From an uncultured Oscillospiraceae bacterium (GTDB lineage Bacteria; Bacillota; Clostridia; Oscillospirales; Acutalibacteraceae): a DNA stretch of 15,149 nucleotides. The notes beneath the pieces are model-generated. The model did not search any database, was not told where the DNA came from, and saw nothing but the letters and a program-made list of their open reading frames with translations. Of the stretch, positions 6,097-13,584 are shown piece after piece. The DNA lies in contig URNF01000040.1 of NCBI GenBank assembly GCA_900549155.1, positions 1 through 15,149 on the forward strand. Direction: 5' to 3'. How positions within the stretch are numbered: the first letter of the stretch is position 1; the number at the start of each line of letters is the position of its first letter. The translations under genes and the position numbers were made by a program.

Positions 6097-6774
6097 ATGA
6101 AAACGATTGCACGCATTCGATCCGATTTCCCCGCCAAATTCGGCATCCCGCGGCAGAGCGGGCTTGTGGACGCGCTGACGGCGACGGTCGTCTTTGAACC
6201 GCCCTATCGTAACCCCGATGCTCTGCGCGGGATCGAGGCGTTTTCGCACCTGTGGCTTTTGTGGAATTTTTCCGAAGCGGAGCGGGAGGAATGGTCGCCG
6301 ACGGTGCGCCCGCCGCGTCTCGGCGGGAACACGCGCGTCGGCGTGTTTGCGACGCGCTCGCCCTTTCGCCCCAATCCGATCGGGCTTTCCTCGGTGCGCC
6401 TGCTTGAGGTGCGTCTGCACACGCCCGACGGACCGCAGCTTTTGGTCGGCGGCGCCGATCTGATGGACGGCACACCGATCTATGATATCAAGCCCTATCT
6501 GCCGTTTACGGACAGTCACCCCGACGCTGTCGGCGGTTTTGCCGACACGGTGCGCGAAAAATCGCTCAGAGTGAAACTGCCGCATGATCTCCCTGCACAT
6601 TTTTCCGAAAAAGAGAGGGAGACGCTTTGTGCGATCCTGGCGCAGGATCCGCGCCCGTCCTATCAGGACGATCCGGAAAGGGTCTATCGTTTCACGTGCG
6701 GCGCCTGGGATATCGCATTTTGCGTCGCAAACGGTGAGGCATGTGTGACCGAAATTCTGCCGCATCAGGTATAA
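6097..6774 (+). CDS. trmO: tRNA (t6A37) N6-methyltransferase TrmO (TsaA/UPF0066 family)
   Basis: A 225-residue SAM-dependent enzyme that adds a methyl group to t6A at position 37 of threonine tRNAs, improving decoding. The TsaA beta-barrel core is clear: GLVDALTATVVFEPPYRNPD, then GIEAFSHLWLLWNFSE, the family signature GVFATRSPFRPNPIGLSSV at residues 82-100, and DLMDGTPIYDIKPYLPFTDS at 121-140 followed by HPDA. The C-terminal part contains the usual PSYQDDPERVYRF-type ending. Length is near that of the E. coli protein (235). The start is fixed by AGGAG at 6087-6091, 5 bases before ATG. The gene begins just 22 bases after a strong terminator with no clear promoter between, so it may depend on read-through or on a promoter inside the preceding gene. 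Confidence 0.92.
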   Translation: MKTIARIRSDFPAKFGIPRQSGLVDALTATVVFEPPYRNPDALRGIEAFSHLWLLWNFSEAEREEWSPTVRPPRLGGNTRVGVFATRSPFRPNPIGLSSVRLLEVRLHTPDGPQLLVGGADLMDGTPIYDIKPYLPFTDSHPDAVGGFADTVREKSLRVKLPHDLPAHFSEKERETLCAILAQDPRPSYQDDPERVYRFTCGAWDIAFCVANGEACVTEILPHQV

Positions 6775-6826
6775 AGATGCTTTTGCAAGTTTCGGTGTCA
6801 AATGTTTCATTTTTTTCATTTTCCTA

Positions 6827-6855
6827 TTGACAAGTGTCATATTATGTAGTATAGT
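6827..6855 (+). promoter_or_regulatory. Consensus sigma-A promoter of the liv operon, with overlapping palindrome
   Basis: A perfect TTGACA at 6827-6832 and TATAGT at 6850-6855 are exactly 17 bases apart; this is the strongest promoter in the window. The -35 box is part of TGACA-AG-TGTCA (6828-6839), a 5-bp inverted repeat that could serve as a repressor operator. No T-box or known riboswitch fold is apparent in the leader, about 45 bases long. Confidence 0.85.
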
Positions 6856-6890
6856 GTCTCTATTAAATTTTTTTCGCATATGCGGAAAGG

Positions 6891-6906
6891 GTATCGGGAG
6901 GGATAC
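6891..6906 (+). promoter_or_regulatory. livK ribosome binding site in a hairpin loop
   Basis: GTATC (6891-6895) and GATAC (6902-6906) can pair and leave GGGAGG (6896-6901), the Shine-Dalgarno of livK, presented in a 6-base loop. The core lies 7-8 bases from the ATG at 6910 and decides that start over an in-frame ATG at 6880. The stem is short, so the structure may simply be chance. Confidence 0.45.
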
Positions 6907-6909
6907 TGT

Positions 6910-8076
6910 ATGAAAAAATTGTTGGCTTTGGTTCTTGCGGCAGCGCTGTGCTGCCTGTGCTTTGCGGGCTGCGGCGGTTCGTCGAGCGACGAGAAGGTCG
7001 TGAAGATCGGCATTTTTGAGCCTGCATCCGGCAACAACGGCGCCGGCGGCAAGCAGGAAGCACTCGGCGTGAAATATGCCAATTCCAAGCAGCCGACCGT
7101 CGAGATCGGCGGCGAGACCTATAAGGTCGAGCTTGTCGAGGTGGACAACCAGTCTGCCGACGACAAAGCGGTGACCGCTGCGGCGGAGCTGGTACATAAG
7201 GATGTTTCGATCGTCCTCGGCTCTTACGGCTCTTCTGTTTCCATTGCAGCGTCTCCCACCTTCAAGGAAGCGGGACTTCCCGCCATCGGTATTACCTGCA
7301 CCAACACGCAGGTGACCGAAAACAATTCGCACTATTTCCGCATTTGCTTCCTCGATCCGTTCCAGGGTGCTGTCTTGGCGAAATATGCCTATGACAACGG
7401 CGTGCGCAAGGCGTACACGCTGGCGGAGCTCGGCAATGCCTATGACCTCGGTCTTTCCAGCAGCTTCAAGACGGCGTTCGAAAAGCTGGGCGGCACGGTG
7501 ATCGCCGACAACTTCCCGTCGAACCAGGCGGACTTCACTTCCTATATTAACAATGCCAAAAACGGCGGTGCTCAGGCAATTTTTGCGCCGACCTCCATTT
7601 CCTATGCACAGCTGATCATCGAAGCGGCGGCGACGCAGGGTGTCAAGATCCCGCTGTATGCCGGCGATACCTGGGACAGCAACGTGGTGCTGGACGCGGC
7701 AAAGGGCAAGGATGTCACGGTGAACATCACCACCTTCTATCAGGAGGGCGGCAATCCCGACTTCGACAGCGGCTTCAAGGCCTGGCTGAATGGCAACGCG
7801 CAGAATCTCACCAACAACGGCGGCAACGACATTGTGTCTGCTGTTTCTGCGATGGGCTATGACGCCTACTTCGTCGCGCTGGAAGCCATCAAGGCGGCGA
7901 ACTCCACCGACCGCGCAGCCATCATGGCGGCGCTCCCGAATGTGCAGTACACCGGCGTGACCGGACTGATCAAATTCAACGCAACCGGCGATGCGGATCG
8001 CACCGTTGCCTACATCAAGGCGGCGGACACGGCGACCGGTGCCTGGACGTTCGTGAAGGAACAGGGCGTTGACTAA
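6910..8076 (+). CDS. livK: Amino-acid ABC transporter substrate-binding lipoprotein (LivK/LivJ type)
   Basis: A 388-residue type I periplasmic-binding-protein-like receptor, here a lipoprotein anchored outside the membrane, which delivers ligand to the LivHM permease. The signal peptide runs from MKKLLALVLAAALCC to the lipobox FAGC, with C21 as the lipidated residue, followed by a Gly/Ser-rich linker. The mature part begins KVVKIGIFEPASGNNGAGGK, the usual HAAT-family first strand, and contains VELVEVDNQSADDKAVTAA and IVLGSYGSSVSIAASPTFKE, where ligand carboxylate and amine contacts normally sit. The name reflects the family; the ligand may be Leu/Ile/Val, another amino acid or an amide. It is first in the operon and is separated from livH by two stem-loops, consistent with higher expression of the receptor. 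Confidence 0.92.
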   Translation: MKKLLALVLAAALCCLCFAGCGGSSSDEKVVKIGIFEPASGNNGAGGKQEALGVKYANSKQPTVEIGGETYKVELVEVDNQSADDKAVTAAAELVHKDVSIVLGSYGSSVSIAASPTFKEAGLPAIGITCTNTQVTENNSHYFRICFLDPFQGAVLAKYAYDNGVRKAYTLAELGNAYDLGLSSSFKTAFEKLGGTVIADNFPSNQADFTSYINNAKNGGAQAIFAPTSISYAQLIIEAAATQGVKIPLYAGDTWDSNVVLDAAKGKDVTVNITTFYQEGGNPDFDSGFKAWLNGNAQNLTNNGGNDIVSAVSAMGYDAYFVALEAIKAANSTDRAAIMAALPNVQYTGVTGLIKFNATGDADRTVAYIKAADTATGAWTFVKEQGVD

Positions 8077-8095
8077 AGCATAATCGAGTTTTTCT

Positions 8096-8131
8096 GCAAG
8101 GTCGGATGCTGTATCTGGCATCCGACCTTGC
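8096..8131 (+). other. Long stem-loop after livK (RNA stabiliser/processing type)
   Basis: GCAAGGTCGGATGC at 8096-8109 pairs perfectly over 14 bp with GCATCCGACCTTGC at 8118-8131; loop of 8 bases. No U tract follows, so it is not a standard terminator. Hairpins in this place typically protect the 3' end of the binding-protein mRNA after processing, giving excess receptor over permease. Confidence 0.75.
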
Positions 8132-8139
8132 GGTATATG

Positions 8140-8179
8140 CCGAAGGCGGAAATTTTCCCCTTTGGCTTTCGGAATTTTT
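8140..8179 (+). terminator. Possible leaky terminator before livH
   Basis: CCGAAGGC at 8140-8147 and GCTTTCGG at 8165-8172 form an 8-bp stem with one G-U pair and a 17-base loop, followed by AATTTTT (8173-8179). The U tract leads straight into the livH ribosome binding site. With the stronger hairpin just upstream it forms a tandem that could reduce transcription of the distal genes. Confidence 0.5.
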
Positions 8180-8191
8180 GGAGGAATTCGC

Positions 8192-9070
8192 ATGGAATAT
8201 TTATTGGCGGGCATTTCCGTGGGCGGACAGTATGCGCTGATCGCGATCGGCTATACGATGGTCTACGGCATTTTGCGCCTTATCAACTTCGCGCACGGCG
8301 ACATCTTCATGGTCTCCGGACTGGTGATGGTGTATGCCACGACGGCGATGCCGCTCTATCTGTCTATCCCGCTCGTGCTCATCGGCACCGTCATTCTCGG
8401 CTTTGCCGTGGAGCGCATGGCATATAAGCCGCTGCGCTCTGCGCCCCGTATGTCGGTGATGATCTCCGCCATCGGCGTTTCCTATATGCTGCAGAATATC
8501 GCGCTGTATGTGACGGGCGGCCTTGCCAAGACCTATACGTCTATTCCGTGGCTTTCCAAAACGGTGACCGTGTTCGGCGCCACCACCAAGTGGGTGACGC
8601 TCGTCACGCCTGTGCTCACCATTGTGCTGGTGGTTGCGCTGGTCATGCTCATCAAATTCACGAAGATCGGCATCGCCATGCGCGCGGTCTCGAAGGACTT
8701 TGAGACGGCACAGCTCATGGGCATCAAGATCAACCGCGTTATCAGCACGACGTTTGTCATCGGCTCGCTTTTGGCGGCGGTCGGCTCGATCCTGTATTTC
8801 AGCAACTATCCCTCCGTCATTCCCACGTCCGGCGCTATGCCGGGTCTGAAATCCTTTGTTGCCGCGGTGTTCGGCGGCATCGGCTCTATCCCCGGCGCGG
8901 TGATCGGTGCGTTCATCATCGGTATCTGCGAAAACCTTATTCGTGCCGTGAAGATCGGCGGCGTCAGCATGACGACCTTCTCCGACGCGTTCACATTTGC
9001 ATTGCTCATTGTCGTTCTCTGCGTGAAGCCCAACGGACTTTTCGGTGAGAAAACAACGGAAAAGGTCTGA
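8192..9070 (+). CDS. livH: High-affinity amino-acid ABC transporter permease LivH
   Basis: A 292-residue membrane protein, the first of the two permease subunits that form the translocation channel with LivM. The opening LLAGISVGGQYALIAIGYTM and LRLINFAHGDIFMVSG are the LivH hallmark. About eight hydrophobic helices are visible. The cytoplasmic coupling region AVSKDFETAQLMGIKINRVI carries the EAA-like loop that docks on the ATPases, followed by GLKSFVAAVFGGIGSIPGAV. GGAGGA at 8180-8185, 6 bases upstream, fixes the ATG at 8192. It is followed 12 bases later by livM. Confidence 0.93.
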   Translation: MEYLLAGISVGGQYALIAIGYTMVYGILRLINFAHGDIFMVSGLVMVYATTAMPLYLSIPLVLIGTVILGFAVERMAYKPLRSAPRMSVMISAIGVSYMLQNIALYVTGGLAKTYTSIPWLSKTVTVFGATTKWVTLVTPVLTIVLVVALVMLIKFTKIGIAMRAVSKDFETAQLMGIKINRVISTTFVIGSLLAAVGSILYFSNYPSVIPTSGAMPGLKSFVAAVFGGIGSIPGAVIGAFIIGICENLIRAVKIGGVSMTTFSDAFTFALLIVVLCVKPNGLFGEKTTEKV

Positions 9071-9082
9071 GGGGGTGTCAGC

Positions 9083-10246
9083 GTGAAAGCATTATCACAG
9101 AAAGAAAAAAAGATCAACACGCTCGGCAACCTTGTGCTGCTGTTGGCGCTCTGCATCGTGCTGATCGTCATTGACACGACCTCAAACTCCTTCGACATGA
9201 TCGTCAAGGTGCTGCAAAAGGGCTGTGTGTATGCCGTTGTGGCGGTGTCCATGAACCTTTTGAACGGCTTCACGGGGCTTTTCTCGCTCGGACAGGCGGG
9301 CTTCATGCTGATCGGCGCCTATGTCTATTCCATCTTTTCCATCAGCGATGCCACCCGCGCCAGCGTGTTCAGCTTTTCGCTGAAGGCGGGGGAGACGCCC
9401 GTCGTGAATTTCCAGCTGCCCATTCTCGTCGCTATCCTGCTGGCAGGACTTGTCGCGGCGGTGTTTGCTTTCCTGATCGGTCTGCCGGTTCTGAAGCTCA
9501 AAAGCGACTATCTGGCGATTGCAACGCTGGGCTTTGCGGAAATTCTGCGCACCATCATCCAGTGGGATAAGCTCGGCAGACTCACAAACGGCTCGTTCCC
9601 GCTGAGCGGTCTCAACACGTTCAAGGATCTGCTCGCGGATACACCCTTTCGAAAGCTGTCGTTTGTGATGCCGTTTTTCCTCATGGCGGTCGTCTGCATC
9701 GGCATCATTGCGCTGATGCTGCACTCCACCTACGGACGCGCTTTCAAAGCTATCCGTGACGACGAGGTCGCGGCGGAAGCCATGGGCATCAATTTGGCAA
9801 AGCACAAAATGATTTCCTTTCTCACCAGCTCATTTTTTGCCGGTGTCGGCGGCGCGATGTATGCCATCTATGTCGGTTCTACCAACGCATCGCCCTTTAC
9901 CTCGGCACTGACCTATGAAATTCTGCTCATCGTCGTCATCGGCGGCATCGGCTCCATCACCGGCTCCGTTCTTGCGAGTTTCCTGTATATTGCTTCGCAG
10001 GAATGGTGGCTGCGCGGACTGGACAGCGGCTCGTTCCTCGGCATGCAGTCGCCGCTGTTCCGCAACGGCTTCCGCCTGGTGGTGTTTTCCGCCATCATCA
10101 TGATCTTCGTCCTGTTCTTCAGACGCGGCATCATGGGTGATCACGAATTTTCCTCGCTCGGTATGGTGCGCGGCATTGTCGGCATCCCGAAAAAGATCGC
10201 CGGTCTGTTTCACAAAAAGAAGAAAGCGGAGGAGAAAGCTATATGA
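9083..10246 (+). CDS. livM: High-affinity amino-acid ABC transporter permease LivM
   Basis: A 387-residue second permease subunit. After a first helix (LGNLVLLLALCIVLIVIDTT) comes the family signature AVSMNLLNGFTGLFSLGQAG with several further hydrophobic helices; PVLKLKSDYLAIATLGFAEI is a conserved cytoplasmic segment, and DDEVAAEAMGINLAKHKMIS is the EAA-like coupling loop. The C-terminus ends in a short Lys/Glu-rich tail. The start is GTG, with GAGGGGG spanning the end of livH (about 7 bases spacing). Its stop codon overlaps the ATG of livG by 4 bases, so translation is likely coupled. Confidence 0.93.
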   Translation: MKALSQKEKKINTLGNLVLLLALCIVLIVIDTTSNSFDMIVKVLQKGCVYAVVAVSMNLLNGFTGLFSLGQAGFMLIGAYVYSIFSISDATRASVFSFSLKAGETPVVNFQLPILVAILLAGLVAAVFAFLIGLPVLKLKSDYLAIATLGFAEILRTIIQWDKLGRLTNGSFPLSGLNTFKDLLADTPFRKLSFVMPFFLMAVVCIGIIALMLHSTYGRAFKAIRDDEVAAEAMGINLAKHKMISFLTSSFFAGVGGAMYAIYVGSTNASPFTSALTYEILLIVVIGGIGSITGSVLASFLYIASQEWWLRGLDSGSFLGMQSPLFRNGFRLVVFSAIIMIFVLFFRRGIMGDHEFSSLGMVRGIVGIPKKIAGLFHKKKKAEEKAI

Positions 10247-11082
10247 ATACCGTACTTCGCTTAGAGGATGTCACTATGCAGTTCGGCGGCGTGGTGGCAG
10301 TGGACAACTTCTCGATGGAGATCCATGAGGGCGAGATCGTTTCGCTCATCGGTCCCAACGGCGCCGGTAAGACGACCGCGTTCAACGCGGTCACCGGCGT
10401 GTATCAGCCGACCAACGGCGCGATCTATTTCAAGGATAAGCGCATTTTGGAAAACCATCCCACCGGCAAGATGAAACGGCTGTATGCCGGTGAAAATGCC
10501 GGGAAATATACGCATGTGATGAAGAAAACGCCGGATCAGATCACAAAGCTCGGCATGGCGCGCACGTTTCAGAACATTCGCCTTTTCAAATCCATGACGG
10601 TGTTTGAAAATGTGCTGGTCGCGACGCATATGCGCCGCAAGAGCAATCTGTTCACCGCGACATTCATGCTCAATCACAAAGAGGAAATGCAGATGCGCCG
10701 CGAGGTGCTCGAGCTTCTTGAGATCGTCGGTCTTGCCGATGTCAAGGACGAGATCGCCACATCGCTGCCCTATGGCAAGCAGCGGCATTTGGAGATCGCC
10801 CGCGCGCTGGCAACAAAGCCGTCGCTTTTGCTGCTGGATGAACCCGCAGCCGGCATGAACCCGCAGGAGACGGAAGAGCTGACGGCGTTTATCCGCCGCA
10901 TCCGCGACGAGTTCCATCTGACGGTGTTCCTCATTGAGCATCACATGAATTTGGTCATGGACATTTCCGATCGCATCTATGTGATCGACTTCGGCAAGCT
11001 GATCGCTTCCGGCACACCGCAGCAGGTGCAGAACGATCCGCGCGTGATCGAGGCATATCTGGGGGTGCAGAACGTTGAGTAA
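10243..11082 (+). CDS. livG: Amino-acid ABC transporter ATPase LivG, with a 24-residue insertion
   Basis: One of two nucleotide-binding subunits that power the transporter. Motifs: Walker A GPNGAGKT at residues 37-44, Q-loop Q110 in ARTFQNIRLF, signature LPYGKQR at 175-181 (the LivG version of LSGGQ), Walker B LLLLDE at 195-200, and switch histidine H233 in IEHHM. The C-terminal ISDRIYVIDFGKLIASGTPQ and AYLG ending are typical. At 279 residues it is 24 longer than E. coli LivG; the extra residues lie between the end of the antiparallel sheet and the Q-loop (about 70-95, basic, KMKRLYAGENAGKYTHVMKK). GGAGGAG at 10228-10234 is 8 bases before ATG. It overlaps livM by 4 bases and livF by 8. Confidence 0.94.
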   Translation: MNTVLRLEDVTMQFGGVVAVDNFSMEIHEGEIVSLIGPNGAGKTTAFNAVTGVYQPTNGAIYFKDKRILENHPTGKMKRLYAGENAGKYTHVMKKTPDQITKLGMARTFQNIRLFKSMTVFENVLVATHMRRKSNLFTATFMLNHKEEMQMRREVLELLEIVGLADVKDEIATSLPYGKQRHLEIARALATKPSLLLLDEPAAGMNPQETEELTAFIRRIRDEFHLTVFLIEHHMNLVMDISDRIYVIDFGKLIASGTPQQVQNDPRVIEAYLGVQNVE

Positions 11083-11797
11083 TATACTGGAAATTCGGGA
11101 TCTGACGGTTTCCTACGGCGGCATCCGCGCGGTCAAGGGCATCAGCATGGATGTGCCGAAAGGGCAGATTGTGACGCTGATCGGTGCGAACGGCGCCGGT
11201 AAGTCCACGACGCTGCGCACCATCGCCGGTATCGTCAAGCCGCAGACGGCGTCCATCCGCATGGATGGGGTGGAGTTGGTCGGCAAGTCGCCGGATCAGA
11301 TCGTGCAGCAGGGCGTGACGCTCGTGCCGGAGGGGAGACGCGTGTTCTCCAATCTGACGGTGCTGGAAAACCTGAAGATCGGGGCATACTTGCGGCATGA
11401 CGATCTTTCCGACGACATTACCTATGTATATGACCTTTTCCCGCGTCTTAAGGAGCGCAACTGGCAGCTTGCCGGGACGCTGTCCGGCGGCGAGCAGCAG
11501 ATGCTGGCGGTCGGCAGAGCGCTGATGAGCCGCCCGAAGCTCATCATGATGGATGAGCCGTCCCTCGGTCTTGCGCCGCTTGTGGTGCAGAGCATTTTTG
11601 AGATCATCAAAACCATCCGCAGCGAAGGCATCACCGTGCTTCTCAACGAGCAGAACGCCAACATGGCGTTGCAGGTGGCGGACAAAGCCTATGTGCTGGA
11701 GACCGGTGAGATCACCATGAGCGGCACGGGCAAAGAGCTTTTGTCGGATGAAAGAATAAAAGAAGCCTATCTCGGAAAACAGAAAAAGGAGCGGTGA
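11075..11797 (+). CDS. livF: Amino-acid ABC transporter ATPase LivF
   Basis: The second ATPase of the Liv system, 240 residues, near the usual length. Motifs: Walker A GANGAGKS at 37-44, VPEGRRVFSNLTVLENL at 84-100, signature LSGGEQQ at 136-142, Walker B LIMMDE at 156-161 and the D-loop SLGLAPL. The switch position reads NEQNANMAL, where LivF proteins normally have EQN instead of His. The start codon is TTG, with GGGGGTG at 11061-11067 spaced 7 bases; an upstream in-frame ATG is absent. The first 8 bases overlap the end of livG, so coupled translation is expected. Only 4 bases separate its stop from asnS. Confidence 0.93.
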   Translation: MSNILEIRDLTVSYGGIRAVKGISMDVPKGQIVTLIGANGAGKSTTLRTIAGIVKPQTASIRMDGVELVGKSPDQIVQQGVTLVPEGRRVFSNLTVLENLKIGAYLRHDDLSDDITYVYDLFPRLKERNWQLAGTLSGGEQQMLAVGRALMSRPKLIMMDEPSLGLAPLVVQSIFEIIKTIRSEGITVLLNEQNANMALQVADKAYVLETGEITMSGTGKELLSDERIKEAYLGKQKKER

Positions 11798-11801
11798 TGA
11801 C

Positions 11802-13196
<1,395 letters not shown>

Positions 13197-13209
13197 GAAG
13201 AAAAAGAGG

Positions 13210-13231
13210 CGGGTGTGATACATCACACCCG
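13210..13231. terminator. Left 22-base palindromic hairpin; probable asnS terminator
   Basis: CGGGTGTGAT, two spacer bases AC, and ATCACACCCG form a perfect 10-bp stem starting 13 bases after the asnS stop. GTTT follows on the plus strand, a weak U tract, while the minus strand is followed by CCTCTTTTTC. The identical 22 bases recur at 13466-13487. Confidence 0.7.
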
Positions 13232-13300
13232 TTTCAGACTGTCAAAAAAGTCCGCAGGACGCAAAAGCGCATTTGCACGAAAAGGCATCGGAAAAACTTT

Positions 13301-13343
13301 AGCAAACAAATAGGAGCGTTTCTTTGAAACGCACGCTTTTGCT
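13301..13343 (+). other. Two-part hairpin inside the element
   Basis: AGCAAA at 13301-13306 pairs with TTTGCT at 13338-13343 around an inner perfect hairpin, GCGTTTC (13316-13322), loop TTT, GAAACGC (13326-13332). Confidence 0.5.
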
Positions 13344-13352
13344 GTCTGCGTC

Positions 13353-13398
13353 AACCGCCCCCTGGTGTATGTCATATACGCCGACGGGGGGGCGGTTT
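13353..13398 (+). terminator. GC-rich composite hairpin with short U tract
   Basis: AACCGCCCCC at 13353-13362 pairs with GGGGGCGGTT at 13388-13397 (10 bp); within it GGTGTAT (13364-13370) pairs with ATACGCC (13376-13382) with one G-U pair. TTT and then CCTT follow. It would be a stable plus-strand hairpin and could terminate read-through from asnS. Confidence 0.55.
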
Positions 13399-13428
13399 CC
13401 TTGCTCCTGCGGTTTTTAGACAGCCTTG

Positions 13429-13462
13429 CAGTGTGTCAAAAAACTTGTTTTTTGACACACTG
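13429..13462. repeat. Perfect 34-base palindrome
   Basis: A 16-bp perfect stem, CAGTGTGTCAAAAAAC at 13429-13444 with its complement at 13447-13462, has only TT at its centre. Its right arm is part of the right end of the composite element. Two TGTCAAAAAA modules meet here head to head, as if two repeat ends had been joined. Confidence 0.75.
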
Positions 13463-13465
13463 AGA

Positions 13466-13492
13466 CGGGTGTGATACATCACACCCGTTTTT
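13466..13492 (+). terminator. Right 22-base palindromic hairpin with U tract
   Basis: The same 22-base palindrome as at 13210-13231, here followed by five Ts (13488-13492), so a good plus-strand Rho-independent terminator placed just before the next promoter. Confidence 0.75.
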
Positions 13493-13495
13493 CTG

Positions 13496-13524
13496 TTGAC
13501 ATTGCGGCAATTTTTGGATAAGAT
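13496..13524 (+). promoter_or_regulatory. Predicted sigma-A promoter of the glycosyltransferase gene
   Basis: A perfect TTGACA at 13496-13501 and TAAGAT at 13519-13524 are 17 bases apart, directly after the terminator hairpin. The leader to the start codon would be about 55 bases. Confidence 0.7.
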
Positions 13525-13562
13525 AGGTATGGTATTACCCTGTGGTAGAAAAAGGGGGTATG

Positions 13563-13578
13563 ACCCGCAAATGCGGGT
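13563..13578 (+). promoter_or_regulatory. Hairpin covering the glycosyltransferase ribosome binding region
   Basis: ACCCGC (13563-13568), loop AAAT, GCGGGT (13573-13578) form a perfect 6-bp stem that ends 6 bases before the ATG at 13585. The only Shine-Dalgarno-like sequence at a good distance, GGGTG (13575-13579), lies mostly in its descending arm, so folding should hinder initiation. Confidence 0.5.
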
Positions 13579-13584
13579 GTGTAT

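Larger units (their letters stand above)
13239..13423 (+). repeat. Nested long-range inverted repeat inside the composite element
   Basis: Bases 13239-13264 pair with 13401-13423 over about 22 bp: CTGTC/GACAG, AAAAA/TTTTT, CCGCAGGA/TCCTGCGG and GCAA/TTGC, broken only by one A-A mismatch and small bulges. This stem encloses a branched interior with hairpins at 13301-13343 and 13353-13397. It may be the terminal repeat of a nested 185-base unit or the closing stem of a structured RNA. Confidence 0.55.
13210..13487. repeat. Composite element with about 40-bp imperfect terminal inverted repeats
   Basis: The left end (13210-13249) and the reverse complement of the right end (13448-13487) can be aligned over 40 bases with 35 identities: the 22-base palindrome, then TTTCAGACTGTCAAAAAA against TCTCAGTGTGTCAAAAAA. 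The interior about 198 bases have no coding capacity and carry several further hairpins. The size, the inverted ends and the absence of genes are those of a MITE or a structured intergenic repeat. No clear target-site duplication is visible; both flanks carry AGAAAAA-like sequence in inverted orientation. Origin by insertion is an inference; whether it recurs in the genome cannot be seen here. Confidence 0.65.
13197..13584. other. Non-coding stretch with dense inverted repeats
   Basis: This 388-base gap between asnS and the glycosyltransferase holds no credible gene on either strand. It contains the composite repeat element (13210-13487), the promoter and the leader of the downstream gene, listed separately. 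Confidence 0.8.

Noticed and set aside
6880..6909. N-terminal extension of livK from ATG 6880
   Set aside because: It would put ten charged residues before a perfect lipoprotein signal peptide, and the strong ribosome binding site at 6896-6902 serves ATG 6910.
6775..6909. T-box or other riboswitch ahead of the liv-asnS operon
   Set aside because: The leader downstream of the promoter is only about 45 bases and has neither a T-box sequence nor an antiterminator/terminator pair.
6016..8214. Long minus-strand open frame of 732 codons
   Set aside because: It lies antisense to trmO and livK, both with clear family motifs and ribosome binding sites. Its composition (Arg/His/Val rich, no domain) is that of a shadow frame in GC-rich DNA.
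13210..13487. CRISPR-like array because of the repeated 22-base palindrome
   Set aside because: Only two copies, about 234 bases apart, in inverted-end context, with no regular spacers and no cas genes.
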